Below, piece by piece: positions 54,936 through 64,000 of a DNA stretch of 64,000 nt. The DNA lies in NCBI RefSeq assembly GCF_023898315.1, contig NC_064617.1:712773202-712837201 (forward strand), in the 5' to 3' direction. The position numbers and the translations under genes were made by a program. Source of the stretch: Schistocerca nitens (Eukaryota > Arthropoda > Insecta > Orthoptera > Acrididae). How positions within the stretch are numbered: the stretch's first letter is position 1; each line of letters opens with the position of its first letter. Below the pieces are notes generated by a model, which was not told where the DNA came from, did no database searches, and saw only the letters and a list, made by a program, of their open reading frames with translations.

Positions 54936-55502
54936 TATGTGCATCTCTCGTGTGAAATGTGTTTATATTTTGTTGCTTTCAGCGGAGCAAGCTGCAATTA
55001 TACACATAATTATTCTAAAGTATTTCTTCACGAATAAATGTCAGTAAATGATAGAGATTTTTACATTTTTACGTTTATTTGACAATGATTCATATCTTCT
55101 GATATTACACATATCTTCTGATATTACACAAATTCTTGAAGGCAAAAAAATGAGAGAAATACTTCGCAAATCATAGAAGAAGGATGAAAAACAAACTTTA
55201 TTCCTACGACGCATGTGCTTCTGCTTCTCACCGCTTGGAGTGCTCGTGTCTCTGCATCTTTCAGACAGTAATACTTTTTGGCAGCTGAGTGTGTTGCGAC
55301 TGTCTGTATCAGACTGTGGCATTACCTTAACTCAGACTAGCCGTGTGGCAGTTCAAAGATAACCACCAGCTGAGGATGTGTTACAGTGCCTCGTGTGAGC
55401 GGCACGCAAGCAAAGGAGACATTTTTCCCGGCTGAAATCGTATATTGTGAAATTGTTATGACGGCGTTTGTTGTTTAACACGTGTTCTCGTGTGTGTTGC
55501 AG
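54936..55502. other. Possible intron sequence, no feature recognised
   Basis: If the exon at 55503 is real, this is part of its upstream intron. The last bases before it, 'cgtgttctcgtgtgtgttgc' followed by AG, are T/G-rich and only a moderate polypyrimidine tract. Confidence 0.4.
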
Positions 55503-55690
55503 GGGCGCGCCTGGAGCATACGGATGTGACGGCAGGCTCACCGCCCAGCGGAGGCGGCGGGGGCGGCGCGGCGGTATCGGAGGCGTTGCAGCAGCTGGTG
55601 GCGGCGCTGCAGGCCGCGTCGCCGACCCCTCCGCCCCCAGCGCCGGACGCGGCCTCCCACCAGCTGCTCCTGCACTGGTTGACCCAGCAG
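55503..55690 (+). CDS. Putative internal host exon, 62 codons, Gly/Ala/Pro-rich
   Basis: A GC-rich 188-bp block stands out from AT-rich surroundings. It is preceded by 'tgtgtgttgcag' (acceptor) and followed by 'cagcag/gtaggcaag' (donor). The frame enters with two bases and leaves at a codon boundary. The product starts 'ARLEHTDVTAGSPPS', then has a six-glycine run, a leucine-rich amphipathic stretch 'SEALQQLVAALQAAS', a Pro run 'PTPPPPAPDAAS' and 'HQLLLHWLTQQ'. Both leucine stretches could form helices. No known domain was recognised and no gene name is offered. There is no in-frame stop within the block, and the frame stays open far past the donor. The strand is chosen because both splice sites and the frame agree on plus. 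An antisense open frame also exists, a common by-product of GC-rich coding DNA. Confidence 0.5.
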
Positions 55691-55796
55691 GTAGGCAAGT
55701 CAGCGGCACGGCGCCTCACTTCTCGGAAACACGTAGTAGCTCGTATATCACAGAGCGGGCAAGACCACGTAAGGAGACCGTTTGATTGCCTTATCG

Positions 55797-56040
55797 AGCG
55801 AGTCGGCGCAGTTAAGACATTGGACTCGTGTGTGCTAAATACCTTAAGGCAAATGCCGGACAGTCCATTTGGACAAAGGACTCGTCCGATTTTCTTCCCC
55901 CATCCGTCCTCAGGCTTCGTTTCTAAACATCTACTCATCTATGGGACGATGCACCCCATCTTCCTGACTTACGTTCACTTTCTTTATGTCATCTGCACAC
56001 TAACGCCCTCCAGTCATCTCATCCTCTTTTAACATCAATC
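55797..56040 (+). repeat. Diverged SINE, family D
   Basis: 'cattggactcgtgtgtgcta' in the head and 'aaggcaaatgccggacagtc' in the body match family D with many changes. The B box is lost. It would lie in the intron just downstream of the putative exon. Confidence 0.5.
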
Positions 56041-56599
56041 CGTACCACAGCATTAGGGACAATCGAGTAAATTAGTAGTCACTATAACGGTTATACCTGG
56101 CTCCATAGCCGATTCGAATTCTGGCGCTGCACACTTTTCACTGTCAGTATTTGGTCAACAAGGGGAGGAGAGGTGGTGACGTAAACTTTCTGATGACCAG
56201 TCTTTGCGCCAATATCTCTGATTAAATTCCAGACCTCTCCGCAGTGTATCATGAAGTGAGCGCAAGTTAATGGTGCTTCGTCCGTCGGATGAAGACGTTA
56301 AGCTCTGCAGTCCCTTGGTGCTAGTAGACTATACGCTGGCACAAGTTTCATCTTCACTCTTCCCTCATTCACCCCAACCGTAGACTATGCACTCGGCACA
56401 GTCACACACATTTGACTCCTCATAACAGGTCGAAGGAAGGTAACGGCAAGCCACTTTCACTAAAACGTTACCAGAACGGCCATCCAGGTTTCCTGCATCT
56501 GCTCCCTGACGTTGATCCCCTGACTATGGGACTACTCTGACTTTGGCTAGCGGTTGCACCAAATGATTCTATAAACAATGCCTATTGCCTAAAGCGGAC
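56041..56599. other. No gene recognised
   Basis: Unassigned DNA between a diverged SINE and the nested LINE region. Confidence 0.5.
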
Positions 56600-56636
56600 A
56601 ACTGGGAAACATGCGGAAAGACCGATTACTGTTTGA

Positions 56637-56874
56637 GTTGGGTTGGGTTGCTTGGGGGAAGAGCCCAAACAACGAGGTCATCGGTCTCATCGGATTAGGG
56701 AAGGACGGGGAAGGAAGTCGGCCGTGCCCTTTCGAAGGAATCATGCCGGCCTTTGCCTGGAGCGATTTAGGGAAATCACGGAAAACCTAAATCAGGATGG
56801 CCAGTCGCGGGATTCAACCGTCGTCCTCCCGAATGCAAGTCCAGTGTGCTAACCACTGTGCCACCTCGCTCGGT
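56637..56874 (-). repeat. SINE, family D, minus strand, inside the LINE
   Basis: A complete copy, with the head at the right ('gcaagtccagtgtgctaacc') and the tail 'gggttgggttgcttggggg' at the left. The flanks 'gattactgtttga' (56624-56636) and 'gattattatttga' (56875-56887) are an imperfect 13-bp duplication. Confidence 0.88.
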
Positions 56875-57553
56875 GATTATTATTTGATTCCACGATTACC
56901 GAACAAGCATTAGAAGCAGCCACATCCATTAAAAATACGTAAATATGCGTACGGAGCGACTTAAAGTGGAGTAACCACATAAAACTAACTGGAGGTAAGG
57001 CAGATGGCACACACATTCATAGGGAGAATCTTCAGGAACTGTACCCCACACTCGAAGGAGGTGGCTTACAAAACCCTAATTAGACCGATACTTAAATATA
57101 CCTTCTCAGTCTTGATCCTTTATCAGAAATAATGGATTGAAAAAATAGAGAAAATTCAAAGAAGAGCCACGCCTTTCGTCACAGGCTCGTCCAGTAAGCA
57201 GGAAAGCGTCTTGGACATGCTTATCCGTTGTCAGTGTCAGACACTACAAAAGGGGCACTGTACATCTTTGTGTAGGTCACTGAAAAAATTCCGACAGCAT
57301 ACACTATGTGATCGAAAGTGTCTTGACACCCCCAGAAACAGACGTTTTTCATATTACGTTCATTGTGCTGCTACCTACTGCCAGATACTCCTTATCAGCG
57401 AACTTAGTAATCATTAGACATCGTGAGAGGGCAGAATGGGGCGCTCTGCGGAACTCACGGACTTCGAACGTGGTCAGGTGATTGGGTGTCACTTGTGTCA
57501 TACGCTTATACGTGAGATTTCCACACATCCCTAGGCCCACTGTTTCCTATGTG

Positions 57554-59070
57554 TTGTTGTTGATGTGGTCTTCAGTCCAGAGGCTGGTTTGATGCAGCTC
57601 TCGGTGCTACTCTACCCTGTGCAAGGTACTTCATCTCCCAGTACCTACTGCAACCTACATCCTTCTGAATCTGTTTAGTGTACTCATCTCTTGGTCTCCC
57701 TCTACGAATTTTACCCTCCACGCTGCCCCCCAATACGAAATTGGTGATCCCTTGATGCCATAGAATATGCCCTACCAACCGATCCCTTCTTCTAGTCAAG
57801 TCGTGCCTCATATTTCTCTTCTCTCCAGTTCTATTCAACACCTCCTCATTAGTTATGTGATCTACCCATCTAATCTTCAGCATTATTCTGTAGCACCACA
57901 TTTCGAAAGCTTCTATTCTCTTCTTGTCTATGTATCGCCCACGTTTCACTTCCATACATGGCGACACTCCATACAAATACTTCCAGAAACGACTTCCTGA
58001 CTTTTAAATCTATACTCGATGTTAGCAAATTTTTCTTCTTCAGAAACGCTTTCCTTGCCATTGCCAGTCTACATTTTATATTCTCTTTACTTCGACCAAA
58101 TGAGTTATTTTGCTCTTCAAATAGCAAAACTCATCTACTACAGTGTCTCATTTCCTAATCTAATTAACTCAGCATCACCCGATTTAATTCGACTACATTC
58201 CATTATCCTCGTTTTGCTTTTGTTGATGTTAATCTTATGTCCTCCTTTCAAGACACTGTCCATTCCGTTCAGCTGCTCTTCCAGGTCCTTTGCTGTTTCT
58301 GACAGAATTATAATGTATCGGCGAACCTCAAACTTTTTATTTCGTCTCCATGGATTTTAATTCCTACTCCGAATTTTTCTTTTGTTTCGTTCACTGCTTG
58401 CTCAATATACAAATTGAATAACATCGGGGATAGGCTACAACCCTTTCTCACTCCCTTCCCAATCACTGCTTCCCTTTCATGTCCCTCGACTCTTATAACT
58501 GCCATCTGGTTTCTGTGCAAAATGTAAATAGCCGCTGGCCGTAGTGGCCGAGCGGTTCTTGGCGCTTCAGTCTGGAACCGCGCGACCGCTACGATTGCAG
58601 GTTCGAATCTTGCCTCGGGCATGGATGTGTGTGATGTCCTTAGGTTAGTTAGGTTTAAGTAGTTCTAAGACCTAGGGGACTGGTGACCTCAGATGTTGAG
58701 TCCCATAGTGCTCAGAGCCATTTGAACCATTTGTGTAAATAGCCTTTCGCTCCCTGTATTTTACCCCTGCCACCTTTAGAATTTGAAGGACAGTATTCCA
58801 GTCAACATTTTCAAAAGCTTTCTCTAAGTCTACAAATGCTAGAAACGTAGGTTTGCCTTTCCTTAATCTATTTTCTAAGATATGTCGTAAGGTTAGTACT
58901 GCTTCACGTGTTCCAACATTTCTACGGAATCCAAACTGATCTTCCCCGAGGTCGGCTTCTACCAGTTTTTCCATTCGTTTGTAAAGAATTCGTGTTAGTA
59001 TTTTGCAGCCGTGGCTTATTAAACTGATAATTCGGTAATTTTCACATCTGTCAACACCTGATTTCTTTGG
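57554..59070 (-). mobile_element. RTE-like LINE, 5'-truncated, minus strand
   Basis: Reading leftward: 'LGEDQFGFRRNVGTREAVL' and 'TFLAFVDLEKAFENVDW' (58815-58960) are RT fingers and palm. After a nested SINE come 'VIGKGVRKGCSLSPMLFNLY' (about 58410-58470) and 'LRFADTL' (about 58310), where the catalytic F-A-D-D has lost its second aspartate by frameshift. The C-terminal block 'RIEAFEMWCYRIMLKIRWVD' with 'RRRDRLVGHILWHQG' and 'IQKDVGCSRYWEM' (57572-57920) is typical of insect RTE-type LINEs. The 3' end is a CAACAACAAC-type tail at 57554. Clade naming is from recalled similarity. Confidence 0.85.
58534..58733 (+). repeat. SINE, family A, innermost insertion
   Basis: A complete copy with a perfect 11-bp target duplication 'tgtaaatagcc' (58523-58533 and 58734-58744). 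Removing it and one repeat restores the LINE coding sequence across the joint. Confidence 0.95.
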
Positions 59071-60606
59071 GAAACGTGAAGGGACACGTACAGCACAAAA
59101 GCGTACAGGCGACCTTGTCTGTTGACTGAGAGAGACCGCCGACAGTTGAAGAGGGTCGTAATGTGTAATAGGCAGACATCCATCCAGACCATCACATAGG
59201 AATTACAAAGTGCATCAGGATCCACTGCAAGTACTACGACAGTTAGGCGCGAAAAGATAAAACTTGGATTTCACGGTCGAGCGGCTGCATTTAACCCTTT
59301 CAAACCTGAACTTTTTCTGGAAAGGTAAATTTTCCTTTATGTGGTAATACTCTTAGATGATTTTTTAATGATTTTAGATGCAAGATTTATACAAAAATAT
59401 GTACCTATTTCCAGAACATTCGTTTTGCACTTGGCTTCGCTTTATGGACTAAAATATCTAATTGTAAATTGCTCTCTATTTTAATAAACGGTAGCATGGT
59501 GATTCAATAACTACCATGCAAAATAACAATATTCAGTTACAGAGTGGAGTATAGCGAACCAACCACATCCGCTTATTCTGGTGGTCACCAGATGCTGCGC
59601 ACTGCTACATTGACTTCCGGGTATTGTCATAGCGATCTCAACAGTTGGCAGCACTTGCCCATAGTGAAAATGTTAAAAATTAACAAATATGTACCTCAGA
59701 TTTCCATTGGAAAAAAATACTTCCGTTGCAGCTGAGACATACTAAAATTTAATGTACACAGCTGTAGCCAGTCGGTCTGAAAAGGATAAGCCACACATCA
59801 CGCTAGTAAATGCCAAACGACGCCTCGCTTGATGTAAGGAGAGTAAACATTGGACGATTGAGCAGTGGAACAACGTTGTGTGAGGTGATGCATCACGATA
59901 CACAGTGAGGCGATCCGACGACAGGGTGTGGGTATGGGGAATGCCCGGTGAACGTCACCTGTCAGCGTTTGTAATGCTGCCAGTGAAATTCGGAGGCGGT
60001 GGTGTTATGGTGTGGTCGTGTTTTTCATGGAGAGGGCTTGCACCCCTTGTTGTTTTTCGTGGCACTATCACAACACAGGCCTCCATTGGTGTTCTAAGCA
60101 CCTTGTATCTTCGCACTGTTGAAGAACAATTGCGGATGGCGATTGCATCTTTCAACACGATCGAGCACCTGTTCATAATGCACGGCCTGTGCCGGAGTGT
60201 TTGTACAACAACAACATCCCTGTAATGGACTGGCCTGCACAGAGTCCTGACCTGAATCATATAGAACGTCCTGGAATGGTTTGGAACGCCGACTTCGTGC
60301 CAGGTCTCACGAACGACATCGACACCTCTTCTCAGTGCAGCACTCCGTGAAGAATGGGCTGCCATTCCCATAGAAATTTTGGGCTGCCATTCCCATAGAA
60401 ATTTTCCATCACCTTATTGAACGTATGACTGCGGGAGTGGAAGCTGTCATCAAGGCTAAGGGTGGGCCAACACCATATTGAATTCCAGCATTACCGATGG
60501 ACGGCACCACGAACTTGTAAGTCATTTTCAGCCAGGTGTCCGGATACTTTTGATGTCAGTGTACCTTCATAGAAGTTTCAACCTACATATTGATAGGTCC
60601 CAAATA

Positions 60607-61553
60607 CAGATTGGTTATAATTAAACTTTCGCTTCTTGAGGCAGTGTAGACTTTATAGGGATGATGGTTGGACTGTGCGCTGCAAGAATTTCGTTGTATT
60701 AGTGTCATGACTTGCTGTTAGACGCCGGTATTTCACTGGCAGTCAACATGGGTGTGGACAAGGTGAGCAGGGATTTATTCGTAAAACTTCTGTTAAAACA
60801 ACAACAACAGTGCTGCCGCTCTTCGCGAGTATCGACGCGTTACAGGAACGTGGAGAGGTCCTCTTTCCGCACCTAATCTGAAGAACATGAATCGGATTTT
60901 CCAGTTAATTGGCGATTTGGGAATCACTCTTGGGACATGCCGACGACCATTTGAACCACAAATTGTTGAAGAAGCTACTGTTGCCATGGCAAAGAATGCT
61001 GGAAGAAATGTGCCATCTTCAAACAGTGTACGAATTTTGTCACGACAGCTGAACATTCCAAGATCCTCCGTTCGAAAGGTGCTGCGAACAACTGTGAAAT
61101 GGTATCTCTGGTGACGTTCCAGGCTGTCGTGGATGCAGGTGACCATCATATTTAGCAACGTTCGTAACCAGAAACAATTAACAAATGTCACCCTCTCATG
61201 TCGAAGCTGAAATGTGTTTCTTCGAATGGTTTTTTCGTTATTTCTCTTCCGCATCTATAAATGTTTCCTCAAAGTTTCATTGTCCTGCGATCACTCCTTT
61301 TTCTTGGGGGCACCCTCAGGTCTAGCGAAAGTTTAATTATAACCATCCGCCGGCCGCGGTGGCCGAGCTGTTCTAGGCGCATCAATCTGGAAGCGCGCTG
61401 CTGCTACGGTCGCAGGTTCGCATCCTGCCTCGGTCATGGATGTGTGTGATGTCGTTAGGTTAGTTAGGTTTAAGTAGTTCTAAGTTCTAGGGGACTGATG
61501 ACCACAGCAGTTAAGTCCCATAGTGCTCAGGGCCATTTTTTATAACCATCCTC
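60607..61553 (+). mobile_element. Internally deleted Tc1/mariner-type element
   Basis: The inverted ends share 'ggttataattaaactttcgc' (60613-60632) and its complement (61325-61344, resuming after the SINE). TA lies outside both ends (60605-60606 and 61554-61555). The open frame 60887-61114 gives a DNA-binding region: 'GDLGITLGTCRRPFEPQIVE' and 'LSRQLNIPRSSVRKVLRTTV'. The catalytic domain is absent, so this is a deletion derivative. Confidence 0.75.
61349..61540 (+). repeat. SINE, family A, inside a transposon end
   Basis: A complete copy starting 'gccggccgcggtggccgag' with a perfect 11-bp duplication 'tataaccatcc' (61338-61348 and 61541-61551). It splits the right inverted end of the surrounding element. 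Confidence 0.95.
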
Positions 61554-61629
61554 TATATCTCGCGAAAAACCATGAAGGTAAGGAGAGAGATGTTCGAGCC
61601 CAAACGTATTGCATACATAGGCATAGGGA

Positions 61630-61630
<1 letters not shown>

Positions 61631-61665
<35 letters not shown>

Positions 61666-61668
61666 CTA
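61631..61668 (+). repeat. CT microsatellite
   Basis: CT units with two TCTA interruptions. The neighbouring SINE used it as its target. Confidence 0.95.
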
Positions 61669-61670
61669 GC

Positions 61671-61874
61671 ACAAAAAAATGGTTCAAATGGCTCTGAGCA
61701 CTATGCGACTTAACTTCTAAGGTCATCAGTCGGCTAGAACTTAGAACTAATTAAACCTAACTAAGCTAAGGACATCACACACATCCATGCCCGAGGCAGG
61801 ATTCGAACCTGCGACCGTAGCGGTCGCTCGGCTCCAGACTGTAGCGCCTAGAACCGCACGGCCACTCCGGCCGG
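61671..61874 (-). repeat. SINE, family A, inserted in a CT microsatellite
   Basis: A complete minus-strand copy. 'ctctctctagc' lies on both sides (about 61660-61670 and 61875-61885). Confidence 0.93.
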
Positions 61875-61885
61875 CTCTCTCTAGC

Positions 61886-63230
61886 GCAAACGTCAGTGTT
61901 GCGAGATTCTCAGAATGTTCAGAGACAGCTAAATTTGTGTAGTCCAGTATCAGTCTGTTTACTCTTTGTCAAAGGATGCGATATCAACGTGTGAATGGTT
62001 TCCGTGAAAGGATTTGATCGTACCTAAGTGTCGGCTCACGTAATACGTGTTGTTAGATAGGACGTGTGGCATGTAACCGGTTTGAGCTGCTGCCTTTCGT
62101 TGTTGAAACAAATTGTTTGGCTGAAGTAAGTGGAAAATAATACTGAGTGTGGCACGTATGCATAGCGGATGACAGAATAAAGATTAGAAGTATCGAATTC
62201 GTGGAATATAAGTTTGTTTTAGACAATAATGTGGTAGTAAACCGGCTGTAGCCTAAATTAAAGAAACATTCCAACATCTGCATCAGGGAAGCCATGGAAA
62301 TTACAAAACACGAGTCTTGTGCGGCACGTCGCTCACACACAAAGACGAGGCACCTTTAATGGAAATTCAGATGCCCACAACTGGAAACAGTACTCTGCCT
62401 CTAAAAACACAACTGTCGGAACTGAAGCGTTACCACCCGACGTAAAACTTACATGCTCGGGCAATTTCATCGTGGGATAATTCCGTCTCCTTGTAATTTG
62501 TGTGATATCACATCCATCGTACTGCTGTCAGCTCTTCCTGAATTATTTATTTTTCTGTTACTTTGAGATGGTCCGTCAGCAGGAAAATGATGTAACAATA
62601 ATTTACATAGTTGCTATATCCAATTAGTTTGCTTCATGTTCATTAGGCGATATGGTTGGTAAGGAATAGTTACTAAATACGCATTCATGATCGCGATGTG
62701 GCAACAAGGAATCAGCATATCTTATGGGTTCATGTTGAAATAAGTGGTATTTACGAGACTTGTAGCATTTGGTTTTATTTATTTTATTTTATTTTTTAGC
62801 AGTGCTATGGGTTTATCATTTTACCTCTACATATCGCGATAGTACGTCAGTGATATAGAAAAAACGTTCTGTACAAATCTTACTGAATTATACCAGAGAT
62901 TTTTGTGCTCTTATGCCTATCCATTTGGAAATAAACTACTGCATGATAGTCACATTTATTCGTAACTATTTCGTTAGTATTTATGCATTGCGATAAGTAG
63001 TTTAAAATTTTTTATTATTTTTGCATCACTATTGTCAGTTAAGGAAAACATATTGAATAAATACCATTCAGCGGTGAGCCTTCGGACATTCTTCATGTCA
63101 TCCTTATATTCTTATCCGTAATATAAACGAGTGACGTAGTTAACATTTAAAGTTGTTGATCGTAGGTCGGTAACGTTCCACCTCGTTCATATAGCTCCAT
63201 TTCCGTTGTTTCCCGATTATTTAGAGCACA
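61886..63230. other. Mostly unassigned; faint Penelope-like trace
   Basis: Near 62275-62318 the plus strand reads 'CIREAMEITKH', which resembles the R-E-A-x-E-I block of Penelope endonucleases. Without neighbouring motifs this is only a hint. Nothing else was recognised. Confidence 0.3.
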
Positions 63231-63625
63231 TGCCTACTGTTTATTTGTCTCCAGGTCGCGTTTCAAAGATTTAAACCTCCACCATCAGGAGGATTTACAT
63301 TTGTTAGTATGACATGCGTGTGTGTGTTACGTTACGATTTTTTTTGGAGGAACTTGAGGCACTGCCTCCTGTGGTCACAGGTTCCTTTCACTGTCGTGAC
63401 ACGTCACATGTATACTGTCACATTTGTTTACAAAATATGACTGTACATGTGATGTATTACAGCAGTGAAAGGAACCTATGCCCACTGGAGATAGTGCCAC
63501 AAGTTCCTTCAAAAAATCGTAACACAACACAGACACACATGTCATACTAACAAATGTAAATCCACCCGATGATGGAGGCTTAAACCTTTGAAACTCGTCG
63601 TGGAGATAAATAGACAGTGACTGGC
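63231..63625. repeat. Long palindromic element (395 bp)
   Basis: The left arm (63231-63427) and right arm (63430-63625) pair along almost their whole length. Examples are 'aggttcctttcac' against 'gtgaaaggaacct', 'gttagtatgacatg' against 'catgtcatactaac', and 'gtttcaaag' against 'ctttgaaac'. The loop is only a few bases. A transcript would fold into a hairpin of roughly 190 bp with scattered mismatches. No target duplication was found. Confidence 0.88.
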
Positions 63626-63650
63626 AACAGTTAATTTATTCTTTCATTTA

Positions 63651-63847
63651 GCCTGCCGGAGTGGCCGAGCGGTTCTAGGCGCTTCAGTCTGGAACCGCGC
63701 TACCGCTACGGTCGCAGGTTCGAATCCTGCCTCGGGCATGGATGTGTGTGATGTCCTTAGGTTAGTTAGGTTTAAGTAGTTCTACGTTCTAGGGGACTGA
63801 TGATCTCAGAAGTTAAGTCCCATAGTGCTCAGAGCCATTTCAACCAT
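63651..63847 (+). repeat. SINE, family A, with 12-bp target duplication
   Basis: Complete except for a shortened 5' end ('gcctgccggagtggccgag'). It is flanked by 'ttctttcattta' (63639-63650 and 63848-63859). Confidence 0.94.
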
Positions 63848-64000
63848 TTCTTTCATTTAATTCAATAACATCCACGGTAAAGGCTAGCCTAAAATGTTCG
63901 CATTTTAACTTGTGCCTACTGTTAAGTATCTAAGTGGCCGTTCCATGGTGTTTGAGCCTGCAACGTGTTCCCATTTTCAGGACTTTATCATTTACGGCAC

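Larger units (their letters stand above)
57436..60481 (+). pseudogene. Tc1-like transposase, interrupted
   Basis: The ATG at 57436 opens 'MGRSAELTDFERGQVIGCHL' (HTH region), which is cut by the LINE at 57554. After it the frame resumes as 'KREGTRTAQKR'. The first aspartate block is degraded near 59880 ('GDASRYT' for S-D-E-S-R-Y). Then come 'RVWVWGMPGERHL', 'GGGGVMVWSCFSWRGLAPLV', a shifted second aspartate block near 60155 and 'DWPAQSPDLNHIE' near 60228 in another frame, in which N-P-I-E has become N-H-I-E. A 25-bp tandem duplication (60356-60380 and 60381-60405) breaks the frame. The C terminus 'HHLIERMTAGVEAVIKAKGG' stops at 60479-60481. Confidence 0.8.
57302..60561 (+). mobile_element. Tc1-like element, split by an RTE-like LINE
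   Basis: The left end 'cactatgtgatcgaaagtgt' follows TA at 57300-57301. The right end (complement 'cactgacatcaaaagtatcc') is followed by TA at 60562-60563. The two parts, 57302-57553 and 59071-60561, form one transposase-bearing element when the LINE at 57554-59070 is removed; about 10 bp at the joint are missing. Confidence 0.85.
56600..61630 (+). mobile_element. LINE copy broken by three insertions
   Basis: Four LINE pieces in order: about 56600-56636, 56875-57301, 60562-60606 and 61554-61630. The second encodes RT C-terminal blocks ('LIRPILKYTFS', 'IEKIEKIQRRATPFVTGS'). The third ('tagaagtttcaacctacata') and fourth ('tatctcgcgaaaaaccatg') continue the same 3' region. Across the Tc1 insertion the join reads 'ccgacagca/TA/ccttcatagaag', and across the second element 'cccaaa/TA/tatctcgcg', in the order expected from other copies. 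Only about 0.6 kb of this 5-kb span is LINE. Confidence 0.75.

Noticed and set aside
55456..55938. Minus-strand 160-codon open frame over the GC-rich block
   Set aside because: Splice sites and phase agree only on the plus strand. The antisense frame is a usual consequence of GC-rich codons lacking TTA, CTA and TCA.
1..64000. Integrated virus
   Set aside because: No capsid, envelope or gag-pol-env arrangement was seen. All reverse-transcriptase motifs fit LINE or Penelope types, and the single LTR-like block at 39481 lacks a partner.

Overview
This window looks like repeat-rich nuclear DNA of an insect, most likely a grasshopper or locust with a very large genome (Schistocerca-like). That is an inference from memory of its repeat families, not a database result. 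No intact gene longer than one exon is visible. Instead there are at least twenty-four tRNA-headed short repeats (SINEs), decayed Tc1/mariner DNA transposons, LINE fragments with reverse-transcriptase motifs, two Penelope-like fragments, several long foldback elements and many microsatellites. The introns and intergenic DNA of such genomes are usually built this way.

Layout, left to right. 0-16 kb: a decayed mariner (309-1490), a LINE 3' part (3810-5010), a nearly intact Tc1-like element with both ends and a single stop codon (5440-6776), a three-headed foldback retroposon (8735-9449), and a LINE split by a Tc1-like element that itself carries a SINE (13115-15535). 16-32 kb: mostly unassigned DNA, a Penelope-like element (21563-22881), three foldback elements (23-26 kb), LINE and Tc1 fragments (26-28.5 kb), and an RTE-like LINE split by a Tc1-like element with a nested SINE (29835-31908). 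32-44 kb: a Tc1-like element interrupted by an unclassified 0.7-kb repeat, another Tc1-like element interrupted by a LINE tail, further foldbacks, and a Penelope 3' end with a well-formed core promoter (42867-43385). 44-55 kb: a degenerate tandem array (46310-47080), a minus-strand LINE with a duplicated target site around its insert, a pogo-like C-terminal zinc-finger fragment, and a DD41D-type element with about 70-bp inverted ends (53543-54935).

55-64 kb: the one piece that looks like a host gene is a GC-rich stretch at 55503-55690 with an open frame of 62 codons between plausible splice sites. It is followed by the most deeply nested region: one LINE copy (about 56600-61630) is broken by a SINE, by a Tc1-like element and by a second TIR element. 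The Tc1-like element contains an RTE-like LINE that contains a SINE. A 0.4-kb hairpin (63231-63625) and a SINE close the window.

The elements do not work together as a pathway. Their order of insertion can be read from target-site duplications, and almost all coding regions are broken. SINE families are labelled A-D here for convenience: A has a Leu-tRNA-like head and ends near 'gccatttgaaccattt'; B is a related CA-rich family; C has an 'actgggtgttgtg' linker; D has a 'ggttcaatccc' B box.
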